64,000 nucleotides of DNA from Anthoceros angustus. Its lineage: Eukaryota > Streptophyta > Anthocerotopsida > Anthocerotales > Anthocerotaceae. Each line of letters starts with the position of its first letter. Position 1 is the stretch's first letter. Made by a program: the position numbers and the translations under genes. Below the pieces are notes generated by a model, which saw only the letters and a list, made by a program, of their open reading frames with translations, was not told the origin of the DNA and searched no databases. This document shows, piece after piece, positions 23,098-38,104 of this stretch. Where the stretch lies: the NCBI GenBank assembly GCA_010909165.1, contig MU008162.1:1302001-1366000 (forward strand), read 5' to 3'.

Positions 23098-23307
23098 TCT
23101 TCCAGGAAACACTTTCCCTTCCCTAGAAGTACTTTTTGTTTTCAAATATATTTCAAGCTTTCTTACTATTACTCGAAAAAAGACGGGTCAGATGTCGACC
23201 TTCCTGACTCAAATTTATCCGAGCAATAGCTCGTCCCGGATACACTGAATGGTACAAAACCATGCAGGCAGCTCTGGGTGCTCTATTGAAAACCACCCTA
23301 TTCCTAC

Positions 23308-24182
23308 CTATGACTCCGTCTGCTCCCGAAGCCTTCTGATGGTGCTGCGCACTGTTACAGCACTGGCCGTGCTGCAGGACGAGGCGACATCGCGTGTCAG
23401 AAAGGGAACCATTTAGAGACTTGCGATTCCAGACATAATAGGAAACTTGGCGACACAACTCACTTGAGAGTGTATGCACCGCCGGCCTTCACCTTCCCGC
23501 AGTCTTTGCAGTTCCAGATACCCACAGCTTTCCTCTTCACTGCGAACTGCACAGCAATACAGACTCCAGGCGAGGTCAGGGCAAGTTTAATAAATTTGTG
23601 AGCCCTGATTAGGGCAAGATGAAAACCAGAGCAGAGTGTCATGCAATTCCACAGTTCTCCTCAGAAAAAAGGCACAGTAAGCTTCAAACACAAACACAGC
23701 TGCGCTGAGGCTGGGGGAGTCCTTCAGATTTAAAAAGCTCAATTTTTGCATCCTCATGGAGGAATAGGTATTGGATCTTAGTTTCACATCATCGGTACTC
23801 AACCCCCCAGCCAGAGCTACCCGCATGGCAACCAAAGCAAAACTACCGGAGTAGCCATACCTTGCCACAAAACTCGCAGAAGTATTTTGCGTGTTGGGAC
23901 ACCTCCATCTTCTTAATCTGCTTCCGCAAACTGGCACCATATCGCGTGCCTGCAGCAACGAATCGTTTCAGCATCACCATCCGACCAAGCGACAGAACCC
24001 CAGCCCTAACGCTGCCAAAACCAAGAGTGCGGTGGCCTACCATATTTGCCGACAATACCGGCCTTCTTCGTCCGCTTCGTCTGCAAACAGCATGACAACA
24101 GTCACTCGTTCAGCACCAAGGCCGCCTCATCCACAAACCCTAAGCGCCGCTGCACGCAGCAGCAAGCAATGTCACGCACCAT
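23308..24182 (-). CDS. RPL37A: Cytosolic large-subunit ribosomal protein eL43 (L37a)
   Basis: Small zinc-ribbon protein of the 60S subunit. Exon 1 supplies only the ATG (24182-24180) next to a GTGCGT donor. The others are 24080-24041, 23949-23861, 23546-23464 and 23371-23308. The total is 92 codons, the exact family length. The protein reads [38 protein letters not shown], then the zinc ribbon CEFCGK and [16 protein letters not shown], ending [14 protein letters not shown]. Splitting directly after the initiator ATG is common in plant ribosomal protein genes. It is divergent from the NERD1-like gene with 210 bp between start codons, and two telo-boxes lie in that interval. This is a near-certain identification. 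Confidence 0.96.
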
Positions 24183-24392
24183 GTCTGCCCGTCCGGAGCT
24201 CCAGCCGCGCACACAGCTCAACTTCAGCAGGGGGGGAGAAAGAAAGACCTCTCTTGTAGGAACTAAGTTGTAGAAAAACGAAGCAAAAAGGGAAACAAAC
24301 CCTAGAACAGAAACCCTAACATGAACGGAACTGCAGCACGGACTGGAGCGTGAGCGGTGACCAGATGGTCCGTTGCCATTGCCGGGGCCAGG
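24183..24392. promoter_or_regulatory. Bidirectional promoter with two telo-boxes
   Basis: The 210-bp gap between the eL43 and NERD1-like start codons contains AAACCCTA at 24297-24304 and again at 24311-24318. Telo-boxes are typical of plant ribosomal protein promoters. It also contains GACTGGAGCGTGA at 24341-24353, which is identical to 6134-6146 in the NUP85/nicalin promoter. No TATA box is obvious. Confidence 0.6.
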
Positions 24393-26531
24393 ATGCGGAA
24401 GCGGGATCTGGGGATCGTGTTGCTGGCTGCGTTCGCGCTGTTCTTTGCTGTGCAGAATGAAGGGAGCTTCTCGTTCAGGGAAGCTTGGTATCATCCTAGG
24501 GACGATGACACTCCGGTGAAGCACGAGGCCGAGCGGCTGCCCCCGCCGCTCGTGACGGATCTGAATGGGGACGGCAGAAGCGAGGTCATTGTGGCCACGG
24601 CGGATGCAAACCTCAGGATTCTGGATCCCCGGCTGCCCCGGCCGGATCAGGGTTTCGTGGATGCCAGGGTGCTGAAGGAGGTGTCTCTGCTGCCGGACAA
24701 GGTGCGGGTGGCCGCGGGGAGGAGGCCAGTGGCCATGGCAGCTGGATGGGTTCAGAGGTCGTACAACGGGAAGCGGAAGCAGGTCCTGGTGGTGGTGACG
24801 TCGGGCTGGGCCATTCTGTGCTTCGACCACAACCTGAACAAGATCTGGGAGAAGGATGTGCAGGATCGGTTCCCGCATGGAGCCCATCACAGGGAGGTGG
24901 CCATCTCCATCAGCAACTACACCTTGAAGCACGGGGACACGGGCATGGTGATTGTGGGGGGAAGTATGGAGGTGCAGCAGGTTTACATGGATCCGTTCGA
25001 GGAGGAGCTGCATGTGGAGCGGGAGGGTGAGAGGCATCGGGTGGGAGCCAGGGCGGATGAGAGTGCGGATGAGACGAACGGCACGGCCTCGACAAACACG
25101 AGGCACTTCTCGTACTATGCGTTCGCGGGGCTTACAGGGGAGCTGCGGTGGAGTCACAGTGGGGAGGACTTTCACAGGGATCCTGCTTCGTTGCATGATG
25201 TGGTTCCGCAGCACTTTTACAAGCTGGATGCGGCGTCCCTCAATGGGAAGCATACATCAGAGAGGGAGTGCAGGCGGTATCGTGAGTCGGTGCTGGCGGT
25301 GTTGCCGCATCGGTGGGATAGGAGGGAGGATACACGTTTGGAGCTGGCTTACTTTCCCCCGAGAGTCAGACGCAAGCATCACAAGGACCAGGGAGGGAAG
25401 AAGGATACTTTCCACACGCAGGACAAGCCTCCGGAAAAGGCTGTTCCAGGGAAGGATTCGTCCAACAAGTTCGCTCAGGCTCTCAGCAAGGCCGCTCATT
25501 TGGCAGGCACAGCGAAGGGGCAAAGGAGAGGTTTCTGGGTCTCTACCATGATCACCAATCACACTTCCTCGTCGTTGGTGCCTAATGTGGTAGTGGCCCA
25601 CCTGAAGGAGGGCATTGAGGCGGTGCACCTGGCCACTGGACGAACTATCTGCAAGCTTTATTTGACAGAAGGAGGGTTGCACGCAGATATCAATGGAGAT
25701 GGGGTGTTGGACCATGTGCAGGCTGTTGGTAGCCATGGTGCGGAACGGTTTGTACCAACAGGGATGGTCGAAGTTTTGAGGCCATGCTGGGCCGTGGCAA
25801 CGTCGGGGGTTCCTGTGCGAGAGCAGCTGTTTCACGGCCCCATTTGCAGGCACTCGGCTTTCTCAACTATCTTTCAGAAAGGAGGTCAGTTCGCCAACTC
25901 ATTCGGAGGTCGTTCCTTCAGTCGGTCTGTGGAGACAGGGCCTGTGGAGGTTGCCACCCCCGTCCTCTTTCCTCGTAGGGACGGGCACAGACGTCGTATC
26001 CATGGGGATGTCATTTTCCTAACCAGCAAGGGAGACGTAACATCTTACAGTGTGCCTCCCGATCATGGGACTCACAATCACACAGAGCCTCTCCTTCCTC
26101 TGTGGCAAGTTGCAACAGAAGCCTCTTGGATGAACCCGTCAGTTCCCGTTGGCACAGTCGTGGACAGGATTGTGCCCACCCTGGAAGCTCTTCCTTTGAG
26201 GACCCATGGCCCTCCTGAAGTGATACTGGTTGCTGGCGAGACTGAGGCTGTCATCCTTTCTCCTTCTGGAAACAAGCTTGCCGTCGTGAATCTTCCTGAA
26301 GCACCTGCTGCTCCCCTCGTCTACGCTGATTTTTCAGGTGATGGCTTGAATGATCTAATTCTGTTCGGATCTGATGGGATCTACGGTTTTGTGCAAACTC
26401 GTCAACCCGGAGCTCTTCTTTTCAGCTCCCTCCTCGCAATCCTGATAATAGTTATTGTGGTCATCTTCATCACTCAACATTTTAATGGTGCTAGAGGGAA
26501 GCCTAGAGTCGTAGACAGAAGTTTTACTTAG
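24393..26531 (+). CDS. FG-GAP repeat membrane protein, NERD1-like, intronless
   Basis: Single-exon gene of 712 codons. The N terminus has a signal-anchor (RKRDLGIVLLAAFALFFAVQ) and the C terminus a second hydrophobic helix at about 674-697 with a short RKP-type tail. In between lie FG-GAP/beta-propeller-like calcium loops: DLNGDGRSEVIVAT, DINGDGVLDHV and DFSGDGLNDLILFGSDG. This layout matches the conserved plant protein NERD1 (Arabidopsis At3g51050), a secretory-pathway protein that interacts genetically with the exocyst in root growth. The remote alternative is DEX1, which is larger. Several N-glycosylation sites (NYT, NHT) fit a lumenal domain. The first ATG in the frame is at 24393; an upstream GTG is not used. 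Strong G/C codon use resembles the nicalin gene. Confidence 0.88.
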   Translation: MRKRDLGIVLLAAFALFFAVQNEGSFSFREAWYHPRDDDTPVKHEAERLPPPLVTDLNGDGRSEVIVATADANLRILDPRLPRPDQGFVDARVLKEVSLLPDKVRVAAGRRPVAMAAGWVQRSYNGKRKQVLVVVTSGWAILCFDHNLNKIWEKDVQDRFPHGAHHREVAISISNYTLKHGDTGMVIVGGSMEVQQVYMDPFEEELHVEREGERHRVGARADESADETNGTASTNTRHFSYYAFAGLTGELRWSHSGEDFHRDPASLHDVVPQHFYKLDAASLNGKHTSERECRRYRESVLAVLPHRWDRREDTRLELAYFPPRVRRKHHKDQGGKKDTFHTQDKPPEKAVPGKDSSNKFAQALSKAAHLAGTAKGQRRGFWVSTMITNHTSSSLVPNVVVAHLKEGIEAVHLATGRTICKLYLTEGGLHADINGDGVLDHVQAVGSHGAERFVPTGMVEVLRPCWAVATSGVPVREQLFHGPICRHSAFSTIFQKGGQFANSFGGRSFSRSVETGPVEVATPVLFPRRDGHRRRIHGDVIFLTSKGDVTSYSVPPDHGTHNHTEPLLPLWQVATEASWMNPSVPVGTVVDRIVPTLEALPLRTHGPPEVILVAGETEAVILSPSGNKLAVVNLPEAPAAPLVYADFSGDGLNDLILFGSDGIYGFVQTRQPGALLFSSLLAILIIVIVVIFITQHFNGARGKPRVVDRSFT

Positions 26532-27042
26532 GGCGACGTTGTACCTGATAACATAACCTTGCTCACTTTAATGCATCATCACGATCCGCTGGTCTGTAGA
26601 TAGCACTCAATTGGATGCCAAGAATTAGTACTCGCCTAGTACCTAGGTAGTTCAGTGGGACGATGGTTTAACAACTTCATAACTCTGTATAGTGTTACAC
26701 TGTTAACAAATGTGAAATACATGCCCACAAAGCGGAGAGTATGATTCTGTGTGCAGGAAGTTTGAGGTCATATTGGACTTCGTTCGTACTCCAAGCTGAA
26801 ACCTTTCTTTGCAATTTTCACACACTGCCGCAAAAAGACGAGCAGAAACAAAGCCAGTCTGCTTGCTCTGCGCAGCGTCCTAGCTCAGGAGCATCAGAGA
26901 CGCCCGCTGTAGTAGTCCTCGACCTGTGCAGGTGATGAACCGTAACTATCTGCGAGCAACCCGTGTCCCAATTGCAAGTGGCATTGAGCTGCATGGGTTT
27001 CCATAGCTTGCTCCCAACCAATCTCCAGCCCACCGACTGGAC
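26532..27042. other. Convergent 3' flanks; no gene seen
   Basis: Holds the 3' ends of the NERD1-like gene (+) and plastid uL18 (-). Nothing else was recognised. Confidence 0.5.
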
Positions 27043-27908
27043 CTAAAAATCAAGTCCATTTTCCCTTGCAGCATCAGCCAGGGCCTGAATCCTTCCGTGG
27101 TATACAAAACCGCCCCTGTCAAAGGCAACCTTGCTGATCCCCTTCTCTGCGCACGCCTTGGCTATCTCTGCACCTACTCTCTTGGCGGCCTCCTGATATC
27201 AAATCGCATTAGAATAGTGAAGCGGAAGAAGGACAGGCACGGCACGGCACAGAAACAAACATCACGGCATCCACAGCCACTCACAATCGTAGGGCCGGCA
27301 GACAGCTCCAACTCCTGCCGCAGCGCCTTCTGTGCAGTCGAGGCCGCAGCCAGGGTGGAGGAAATAGTGTCATCAATCACTTGCGCATAAATGTGCTTGT
27401 TGGATCGGTACACTGCGAGCCGTGGCCTTTCGGAAGTCCCGTTCAACTGCAAAACGCAGCGCAACAGCAAGAGAAAGTGAAAACCCTGCCATCTCCGTCC
27501 CAACCAGCTCACAATGCCCGCCATCACACCGCACCTTCTTCCGAATGCGCCTGTGCCGCACTTTGGTGGACTCCCGCCGTGTCGGATTCCTGGCCTCAAT
27601 CCTCAACGGCGCCTGCAGCAACCCTGCTTCCACATACACACATTCCATCCCCGTCATCCACCAAGCACCAAACCCTGCCGAGACGCCTTCCTGCGAAGAC
27701 GTCTCAGTCTCAACTGCGAAGCAGCAGCAGCACACAAACACAATCGGTCACCTGCGGAGCGCGAGGGAGCTGCAGCCGCGGCTGGCAGCCGGCACGCAAA
27801 GCTCTTCGCAGATGAGAGCCCGGAAAAATCCTTCGCCGAAGAACCGGCTTTGATGGAAAGCGACGCCATGGACGTTGCCACCGCTGCCATCGCCGTCGCC
27901 GCGGCCAT
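27043..27908 (-). CDS. RPL18: Plastid large-subunit ribosomal protein uL18c
   Basis: Nuclear-encoded chloroplast ribosomal protein that binds 5S rRNA. Four exons: 27908-27752, 27623-27535, 27446-27285 and 27192-27043, giving 185 codons with phases closing. The first exon encodes an Ala/Ser-rich plastid transit peptide ([20 protein letters not shown]). The mature part contains [91 protein letters not shown] and ends RENGLDF. This is the bacterial-type L18 of plastids rather than the cytosolic uL18 (L5). It is divergent from the GST gene with 532 bp between starts. Confidence 0.95.
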
Positions 27909-28440
27909 GCCTTGAAGTTCCTTCCCCTTCCTTCGCCTCCCGTCTCCTCTCCCTCCTCCCTATCCGCTTCATCCATTCTCACGACCCGGATTTACTATTA
28001 TCTACATTCACACCACGGTTAAAACGAGTAAGAAAATGGAAAAGGCATTTCAGAACACACACGCAGTCTCCTGTCTCATTGACTGTCCCAACAGCTCTCC
28101 AGAAGCCTCGACAACCAGTAGGCTCTGTGGCGACTGTCCAGCGAACTTGACCGCAATGCAAAGAGTCCGGCCTCGAATCTGGGAAGCTTCCTGGAAACGA
28201 CTCGCACCATGCAAGGAACTAGCGGATTGCGGACGGTTACCGGTAGGGAAGCCTATAAAACAGCTTGGGATGACAATATCAAGACAGCGCAAGCATCAAG
28301 GCATTCCTCCTGCACTGACTGAGGAAGAGGAAGGGCCAGATTCTGCGAATTCTATAAGAGAGGGTGTTGCTAACATCTAGTGTGAGCTGCTGGGAGTCTG
28401 ATTGTTGCTGGAACTGCCGTTTGCTGCTGCTGTTTCCACG
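27909..28440. promoter_or_regulatory. Divergent promoter region between uL18c and GST
   Basis: A TATA box (TATAAAA) at 28254-28260 faces the GST gene, about 180 bp before its ATG. No clear core element for uL18c was seen. Confidence 0.5.
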
Positions 28441-29184
28441 ATGGCGAGCAAGATCCAGCTCTACAGCCTGGCCACTCCGAACGGCGAGAAGGTGAGGGAC
28501 ACAGACGCAGCTTTGAGCTTGAGCAGCAAATTAGGGGAGGAGGGAGGGTTTCTCATGTTCGTTGCTGTGTGGATTTTGCAGATAAGCATCGCTTTGGAGG
28601 AGGCCGGGCTGGCGTACGACGCGCACACGGTGAACATTTGGAAGAACGAGCAGTTCTCGCCGGAGTTCGTTGCTGTGAACCCGAATTCCAAGATCCCTGC
28701 CATCACCGATCCCAACGGGCCAGGAGGGAAGCCTATCAGTGTGTGGGAGAGTGGAGCCATTCTGCAGTACATTGCGGAGAAGAGCGGGAAGCTGCTGCCG
28801 AAGGATGAGGCCCTTAAGTGGGAGGCCATTCAGTGGGTGTATTTCCAAGTGGCGGGGATCGGGCCCATGCTGGGGCAGTTCGGGCACTTCAACAGGCTTC
28901 CCAAGGAGAAGATGGACCACCCCTACCCCGTAGAGCGCTACAGGACCGAGGTGCTCCGCCTGTTCCAGGTGCTGGAGACCCGCCTGCAGGGAAGGAAGTA
29001 CCTCGTCGGGGAGGAGTACACCATTGCTGACATCGCCTCCTTCCCCTGGCTCTGGCTCTACTTCTCGCATCCCCAGCTGAAGGATCCTTTGAACATAGCT
29101 TCTCTGCCGAATGTGGTGGCATGGCTGGAGCGAATTGCGGCAAGGCCCGCCACCAAGCTGGGCCTCGGAGTCTGTCCGTTCTAG
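28441..29184 (+). CDS. Glutathione S-transferase, Ure2p/Nu (YfcG-like) type
   Basis: Two exons, 28441-28491 and 28582-29184, give 217 codons. The thioredoxin fold begins IQLYSLATPNGEK, then ISIALEEAGLAYDAHTVNIW, NPNSKIPAITDP, and SVWESGAILQYIAEKSGKLL with the glutathione-binding ES pair. The helical domain has WVYFQVAGIGPMLGQFGHFN, YPVERYRTEVLRLFQVLE and YTIADIASFPWLWLY with the N-capping S/T-x-x-D motif. This architecture is closest to bacterial and fungal YfcG/Ure2p enzymes, a class reported in mosses and other seed-free plants, as recalled. Those enzymes commonly show glutathione-dependent reductase or peroxidase activity. The 90-bp intron has GTGAGG and TTGCAG ends but no stop in frame, so unspliced RNA would encode a 30-residue insertion. 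Confidence 0.9.
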   Translation: MASKIQLYSLATPNGEKVRDTDAALSLSSKLGEEGGFLMFVAVWILQISIALEEAGLAYDAHTVNIWKNEQFSPEFVAVNPNSKIPAITDPNGPGGKPISVWESGAILQYIAEKSGKLLPKDEALKWEAIQWVYFQVAGIGPMLGQFGHFNRLPKEKMDHPYPVERYRTEVLRLFQVLETRLQGRKYLVGEEYTIADIASFPWLWLYFSHPQLKDPLNIASLPNVVAWLERIAARPATKLGLGVCPF

Positions 29185-29417
29185 GATCAGTCCATACCCA
29201 GGAAGGAAACTTTTGTTTACACTCGTTCCTAGGTAGCTAGTCTATATATGTATCTATATATGTATGTATATATGTATGTGTAGAGTACTTGTTTTCCATA
29301 ATCCTTATGAGCTGAACGGCTTCCCATTCGGTTTTCCGTGCACTGTGACTTGGTCGCTAAGTCAGATAAAGTAAGCGAATCCTCGGAAGGCTACTGCGAG
29401 CATAGCAAGTTCTGGCC

Positions 29418-33623
<4,206 letters not shown>

Positions 33624-34342
33624 CTTTGCCACTATCATACGATGCTCACCTCACGTGACTTCCTCCTCCGTTTGGTTTTCCAACAACGGCTGTTACGGTT
33701 TCTACGCAGGAGAACTGCGCACAACTGTCAGAATGCATGTTAGAGGGTACGTACGAATGTATGCAGAAGATCTTCGTTGTATTCATGTCGTTGGGCTGGG
33801 AGAAATATATCTGGATGTACTGTACGTATATCAGATTATGTAACCCTTAATCTTGCCGGTGAGAGTTGGTATCAGTTGTGTTTGAACGAAGATCATATCT
33901 TCCTTCGGAGACTGAAATATTTCAATGTGATAGGTTAGCAACAATATTTATTTCGCGTCGGAAAGAAGCTACTAGCCAATCATAGGGTCAGCTTGCTTCC
34001 AGCAGCCTTAGGCCCGATGACTCCATTGGGCAGGCGAGAAGCTTTCAGAAGCGTCTCTGTGGCTGAAAGTTGAGCTCAAGCTCATCTACCATCAATCTTG
34101 TTGAGTCACTTATTTTCAATATCCCAATTTGGGATGCTGCGCACAGAACAGCAATGTCCATAAATACGTGTCTTCTGCAGAAATGGAAAAAATGGAGAAC
34201 TTTGCGTCGCATTCGCAACCACCTGCAGAGAGCCTATATCTTAGACTTTAGACTCAAGCCCCTACAGGGGCCGTTGCGCATCCCCTACCACGGGGAGCCT
34301 ATGCTACGAAAAGGAAGAGACCCCCAGCATGACAAGCCTCCC
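33624..34342. other. Convergent 3' flanks of XPB and the auxilin-related gene
   Basis: No gene was seen. It should hold the two 3' UTRs. Confidence 0.5.
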
Positions 34343-37300
34343 TCAGAACAGCTCTTCCGAATTGAACTTGTTCCATGCTTCCTGCATGGCAAACCCAAAG
34401 TTTCAGAACTCACACTACAGGAATCTCAAAAATCCCACAGCAGACGAAAGATAGGGTTTCATTGAATCTCAGGTGCCCTTTCAGTACCTTAAGTAGATCG
34501 AATACTTTCTCTGCTATGTACTTTTGCTGCACTGTGGCCCCTTTCTGCTGGACCTTGTCTGGGTGCACACACAAGGTTGCCTTTCTGTATATCTTCTTCA
34601 CAGATGCAGCTGTCATCAAGTCTGCTAGGGATACCTGTTGCCATCCACACTCTGGCCACAGAACCTGCCGACAGGCCACACCGAATTTTAGATTATGGCG
34701 CCCGTCATTCACGAAAACTTCGGATTTTGACCCACAATTGAACGCTGACGGAATACATGTGCACTGCCTTACGTATTGCAGGCTGGACAGCAAAGCACGA
34801 AGGTTTCCCTCCTTCCCCGCTGCCCACTTCCGTATCTCCGCATCAAGTACCTCCCCAGCCCTCTGCAAACATCAAAAGCCACTGAACTTCATAACCTAGT
34901 GAAGAGGAAGCACGAACAACAGGGGTTGGCACTTGATAACTTGTGCTAGACGAGAGGAGTTATATTGCTCACATGCTTCTCAGCTTGCTCCCGCTGCATG
35001 TCGAGTTCCCTTTGATTCTTCTCTGCTAGCGCCTTGGCCTGCAAAATCAATGCTACATCAGGCCCTGACTAGCTACAAGGCAGAGCTCAACCCTAGAGCA
35101 TGAACGAAAGGCCTGACATCCAGGAAGGGATGCCAGAGATGAATCACACGTACCGCCCGCTCCATTGTTCGCTGATGGCGCTCCCACCTTGCTTTCCTCC
35201 GATCTGGAGCCTCCCCATCTACCTCCTGGAAGTCTTCTTGCACAGGAGGACCTGTATTATCAGGTTGTCAGAACATAATAAATAATGCTATGGAGGATAC
35301 ATGTCCCCCAACCATTTATGCCAGGAAACCACGACAGGATCCATAGTTTCTCACTGAAAAGGGAGGTCCAGTCGTCAGCCGTATTTGTAGTGGATGGCCC
35401 TTTACTCACACCAGCTGTTGAGGATGACGCTCTCCGTTGCTGCTCGTTGACAAAGGCCTGACTCGGTCTCTGACTCGATGAATGGTCCTGATAAAGGTCA
35501 GCAAAGCGGATCAAGAGATGTGGCTTCCCAGCTGGAGATCATGAGAGAAGGATATTTACCTGATTGGATGGGCGATGCTGCGGATCACTGTTCGCTCGCG
35601 TGCTGAAGAGCTTGTGGAAGTCATCCCCCATACGTTGCTGGTCCTTTGCACGCTCTCTCTCCATCCTCTCACGAGCTTCTGCGGCAGCTTTCTCTGCAGC
35701 AGCTTTCTCTGCAGCAGCTCTCTCTGCAGCAGCTCTCTCTGCAGCAGCACGGTCAGCCGCTGCCTTCTCTGCAGCAGCAGCAGCAGCTCTGTCAGCAGCA
35801 GCCCGGGCAACTGCCCTCTCTCTTGCTTCTGCAGTGGCTTTTTCCACGGCAGCCTTCTCTGCTTTCTCCCGAGCCTCAGTGGCTGCTCGTTCCCTTGCTT
35901 CTGCTGCTGCCATCTCCAATGCAGCTCTTTCAGCTGCTCGATCCTTCTCCCGTTCTCTCTCCCGCTCCTTCAGCTGCTCGATCCGCAACCTCTCTTTCTC
36001 CCTCTCCTCTTTGGCCTCACGCTCTTCTTTTTCTCTGGCCATTGCTTTAGCTATCATAGCCTCTCGCTGCTTCTCTTCTCTTCCCTTCTCACGAGCTTCC
36101 TTGGCTAGCCTTATTTTAACCTCTGCTCGCTCCATGGCATCCCTTATTTCAGTGGGAGCCCCAGCAGCAATCTGTCCAGTCTCCAATTCCCCTTCTGGAG
36201 ACGTGTTGAAGCCTGACTTGCGCAGGACACCAGATACAAACTCCTCCAACCCTTCTACACCTCTGGCTGCTGCTGCAGCCATGACATCACTACCGACTGC
36301 CGGGCCCGAAGAAGAAGAGGAACAAGATCCCATGCTGGAGGGCCCAGAGTTCTGGTCCATGGACTCAGGAATGCTTACATTACCAGGGTATCCATTCAAA
36401 TGGGCAAAGCGCATCCTCCCTGGTCTCGGTGCTCGGCGAGCCGGTGGAGGCTGACTTGAAGGTGCTGTCTTCAGCGTCACGTCGTCAATTGTCACCCAAC
36501 CCGGCTCAAACGCGGGTTGTCTCCTGTCTGTGTCCAAGAAGGCTGACTGATGCCCCGAGCTGAAGGGGGCAGGGAAATTCCCCGAGCCTTCTCTGCTGAT
36601 GGGCTGTGACGCTGAGCCCACCGACTGCCTGCGCTGCTCTCTAAGAGAGCGTGCTGACCTTGCAAGTTGCGGTGCACCAAATCCGTCGCTCCCATCCCTG
36701 TCAGGAGAACTGGCACGCTCCAACGAGCTCTGCACAGCATCACTCGCCGTGCGACCTGACTGCTGCTGCCAAAGGAAGACGGTAGGATCGACATTGCCAG
36801 CTCCCTCTCCCACCTCGAATGGATGAACGTTGTCTGGATGCTGCGAAGACAGCGAACCTGCATTTCGACTGCGCAGCAGCGAGCAGGCATGAGAAGAAGA
36901 AAACAGGAGCGTGAATTCCCAAAACCCTACCACCTCCAGAGCCACCAGAGAGCACGCTCAAGCTACATACCACTGACCTAAGGCGTGCAGAAGATCAAGA
37001 GCATGACAGGGAACATGTCTGGGGAGAAGGATGGGGAGAAGGCCTGCTTTGCACAAGCGTCAAGTATCGCGGAGGCACCAGCCAGCATGTGCTGCTCAGC
37101 AGCTCTCTACAAAGCATGACAAGAACATGCTACACGTTAAGGCTGCACTTCACAGCACAGGAGAGCACAGCACCGCACCGCACCGCACAGCAGAGCACAG
37201 CACACCACAGCATGCCTCGGGAGAGCAGGACGGAAAGGAAGGCCTGCCTTGCCTTGCGCAGCCCGCATCAAGCAGCCAAACCGCATCCAAAACAGCATCG

Positions 37301-38104
37301 AGGTGAGGACAAGGAGCCAGCATGCTTCTCAAAACCTCTCCACCAAGCATGGCAGGGCATGCTCACACGCAGAAGCTTCAACACATGGTGCTACATCCAT
37401 AGCCGGCAAGGGGTGACCAAGAAAGCAGCAAGCAGTACGTACTTGTTGGCCCTGGCCGGTTCCGCAGCATGCACACTTGCCCCTCCTCCCAAAAATCCTC
37501 CACTTCCGCCTCTGCCGGCAGCAATTCCAATTCCACCCAGCAATTCATCGACAGGGGAGCTGGAGGAAGGCCCTGCTCCTGCTCCTGATCCTGTTCCTCC
37601 GCGGAAGACATCATCGAAGGCCGCCGGAGACGTCCTGGCCCCAGGCGCACCCACACCCGCAACCACCTCTTCATCATTGTACAGAGGCCTGTGGAATGCA
37701 GGCCAATTGGAGCTCCTGGCCCGCGCGGACTGCGTCCTGGAAGGGACCCTAAAGACGCTATCCTCCGCATTGCCAGAAGCAGCAGCCAGGCGATGCCTGG
37801 AGGAGGAGGAGGGAGAGTACTTGGTCGAGGGCGGGCCTCCGAACACATCGTCGTACCCAGCAGCAGCAGCAGCAGCCTTGGCCGCCCCGAGGTGATCGCT
37901 GCTGTTGCCCCTGGCAGGAGCCCTGGCATTGGAGAAGAGCAGCCCGTCCGGCCCGTCCCCGTTCCTGGCACTCCCAGCTCTCCCGTTCTCCCCGCTCCCA
38001 CCAGCAGCCGCAGCGGCCAGCCCCCTCGCAGCTGTCATCGGGGCCGCCTTCCCCTGCGGCTTCAATCCGTAATCTCGCTGCAGAATGTTGGCAAATTCCT
38101 CCAT
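34343..38104 (-). CDS. Auxilin-related J-domain protein
   Basis: Clathrin-uncoating co-chaperone that stimulates Hsc70 through a C-terminal J domain. Eight exons: 38104-37443, 36868-35560, 35487-35412, 35251-35154, 35038-34973, 34862-34773, 34664-34488, 34381-34343, giving 838 codons with all phases closing. The N terminus has [12 protein letters not shown], a signature of plant auxilin-related proteins, and repeated YDDVFGG / FDDVFRGG motifs. Residues of exon 2 form a long Ala/Glu/Arg coiled coil with tandem [20 protein letters not shown]. The J domain has [56 protein letters not shown] with the HPD triad, and ends [10 protein letters not shown]. An in-frame ATG at 38149 is an alternative start. 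The first intron (about 570 bp) is the longest intron in the window. Relatives include JAC1 and AUXILIN-RELATED 1/2, so I give no specific symbol. Confidence 0.9.
37150..37212. repeat. CACAG/CACCG short-repeat tract inside the auxilin intron
   Basis: Irregular run of CACAG, CACCG and GAGCA units in the long first intron of the auxilin-related gene. Confidence 0.7.

Noticed and set aside
24102-25253. Long minus-strand open frame across eL43 exon 1 and the NERD1-like gene
   Set aside because: It overlaps two well-supported genes, is low-complexity and GC-driven, and shows no family similarity.
28441-29184. Bacterial contamination or recent transfer suggested by the YfcG-like GST
   Set aside because: The gene has a spliceosomal intron, a plant-like promoter and neighbours of plant type. 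The class is known in seed-free plants.
35564-36454. Long plus-strand open frame opposite the auxilin coiled coil
   Set aside because: It is the antisense of an Ala/Glu/Arg-rich repeat, where stops are rare in all frames. The minus strand has clear family motifs and matching splice phases.
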